A stretch of DNA of 15,608 nt. It comes from JARROD01 sp037384225 (GTDB lineage: Bacteria > Pseudomonadota > Gammaproteobacteria > Pseudomonadales > Cellvibrionaceae). Made by a program: the position numbers and the translations under genes. This document shows, one piece after another, positions 14,696 through 15,608 of the stretch (positions within the stretch are counted from its first letter, which is position 1; the number at the start of each line of letters is the position of its first letter). The notes beneath the pieces are model-generated. The model was not told the DNA's origin. It worked only from the letters and a program-made list of their open reading frames with translations, and did no database searches. The stretch covers positions 1 through 15,608 of the forward strand of contig JARROD010000146.1 of the NCBI GenBank assembly GCA_037384225.1. Direction: 5' to 3'.

Positions 14696-15608
14696 TTAGG
14701 ACCGGTCGCCGGTGGCGGCCAGGGTTTTATCCCGCTCTATCGCATTGACCTTGACGCCGGGCTTTATCTTCTGCAATCCGCTGACCACCAGACGGTCCCC
14801 TTCAGCGAGCCCCGACTTCACCAGCCACTTGTCTTTAATGGCGCGGACAACCTCGACGCTGCGGGTTTCGACAATGCCCTCGTCATTGACAACCAGCGCG
14901 GTGGTCGCGCCATTAGGTTGGCGAGCAATACCCTGTTGAGGTGCGAGAATAGCCTGCTCCAGGCTCTCACTCACGATCGTCGCCCGCACAAACAAACCGG
15001 GAAGCAACAGGCCACCGTTGTTTTCAAACACCGCCCGGGTATTGACTGTGCCGGTGCCCATGTTGACACTGACTTCCGAAAACTGAAGCTTGCCGGCTTC
15101 CCCGTAGGAAGTACCGTCCTCAAGCTGTAGAGTAACGCTTGGCACTTTGAGGGCGGGCAGCCGTTTCATTTTCAACAGCTCCACTACCGGTTGTTGAATA
15201 TCCACATAGACGGGCGACAACTGGTGAATAGTGGCCAACGCGGTCTCCTGCTGCGCTGATACCAGCGCTCCCTCCGTGAAGGCAGAGCGGCTGATGATGC
15301 CGGAAATGGGGGCGGAGATCAGCGTATAATCCACGTTGATCTGAGCGCTCTTGACCCGAGCCTCGGCCGCTTTCACCTCTGCCTGTGCGCTTTTCCAGGC
15401 CGCCTCGACCTCATCGGCTTCCTGCTGGCTGACCGCCTTAGTACTAACCAGGGTGCGGTAACGTTGCGCTTTCAGGCGGGCACTGTGGGCGTTGGCCTGC
15501 GCCACCGCCAGTTCCCCTTTGGCGGTGGCCAGTTCAGCCTCGTAGGAAGCGGGATCGACCAGGTAAAGCTGTGTCCCTGCTTCCACATAAGCACCTTCTT
15601 TAAACAAA
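14696..15608 (-). CDS. RND efflux membrane fusion protein (AcrA/MexA-like), N-terminus outside window
   Basis: The frame is open to the window edge; 303 codons are present, and roughly the first 80 (signal, lipobox and first half-lipoyl motif) are missing. The TTG at 15607 is internal, not a start: LFKEGAYVEAG matches the half-lipoyl segment of AcrA. The order is half-lipoyl (1-20), an alpha-hairpin with heptads (about 25-90), and second half-lipoyl VDYTLISAPISGIISRSAF (92-110). A beta-barrel domain and the membrane-proximal domain (QGIARQ to VNAIERD) follow. It bridges the RND pump and an outer-membrane channel in the periplasm. It is the upstream gene of the RND operon; its promoter and any TetR-type repressor lie beyond 15608. 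Confidence 0.92.
   Translation of the reverse strand, partial: LFKEGAYVEAGTQLYLVDPASYEAELATAKGELAVAQANAHSARLKAQRYRTLVSTKAVSQQEADEVEAAWKSAQAEVKAAEARVKSAQINVDYTLISAPISGIISRSAFTEGALVSAQQETALATIHQLSPVYVDIQQPVVELLKMKRLPALKVPSVTLQLEDGTSYGEAGKLQFSEVSVNMGTGTVNTRAVFENNGGLLLPGLFVRATIVSESLEQAILAPQQGIARQPNGATTALVVNDEGIVETRSVEVVRAIKDKWLVKSGLAEGDRLVVSGLQKIKPGVKVNAIERDKTLAATGDRS

Overview
The window looks like a chromosomal segment of a free-living, probably marine or polysaccharide-degrading, gammaproteobacterium. The grounds are inference from gene content: an MltD-type lytic transglycosylase, an HAE1-type RND efflux pump, a large GGDEF/EAL c-di-GMP protein, an exosortase-associated (LuxI-like) acyltransferase and a secreted pectin-acetylesterase-family hydrolase. 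Together these fit lineages such as the Cellvibrionales or their relatives. GC is moderate to high in genes and clearly lower in the intergenic stretches. No rRNA, tRNA, CRISPR array, transposase or phage gene is visible.

Layout. (1) 1-330, plus strand: the 3' end of a class I methyltransferase gene, convergent with (2) mltD (379-2358, minus). (3) 2359-2919: a 560-bp AT-rich gap with a candidate promoter, a bulged inverted repeat, a 20-bp tandem repeat and a terminator-like hairpin. (4) 2920-4323, plus: a secreted Notum/pectin-acetylesterase-like hydrolase. It converges on (5) a membrane-anchored, helix-rich protein of unknown function (4336-5040, minus); a GC-rich hairpin lies across both 3' ends. 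(6) 5139-5888, minus: exosortase-system-associated acyltransferase, divergent from (7) a class I methyltransferase (5988-6773, plus).

(8) 6962-11533, plus: a tightly coupled three-gene operon with two 4-nt stop/start overlaps. It encodes an inner-membrane PAS-GGDEF-EAL sensor, a small PstS-like periplasmic binding protein and a porin-like outer-membrane beta-barrel. The barrel gene carries an apparent 1-nt deletion near 11231 that splits it into a 305-codon ORF and an out-of-frame 3' part. A sigma70-like promoter and a nested stem-loop precede the operon.

(9) 11530-15608, minus: an RND inner-membrane transporter and the upstream, window-truncated membrane fusion protein, as an operon with no outer-membrane factor. 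The RND stop codon overlaps the restored stop of the barrel gene by 4 nt.

The most interesting unit is the three-gene operon. One module covers all three envelope layers (outer-membrane channel, periplasmic binder, inner-membrane c-di-GMP synthase/phosphodiesterase). This resembles in layout YfiBNR (OM lipoprotein, DGC, periplasmic inhibitor) and the NspS/MbaA pair, but with different outer and periplasmic families. Its role as a nutrient-to-c-di-GMP signalling unit is inference.
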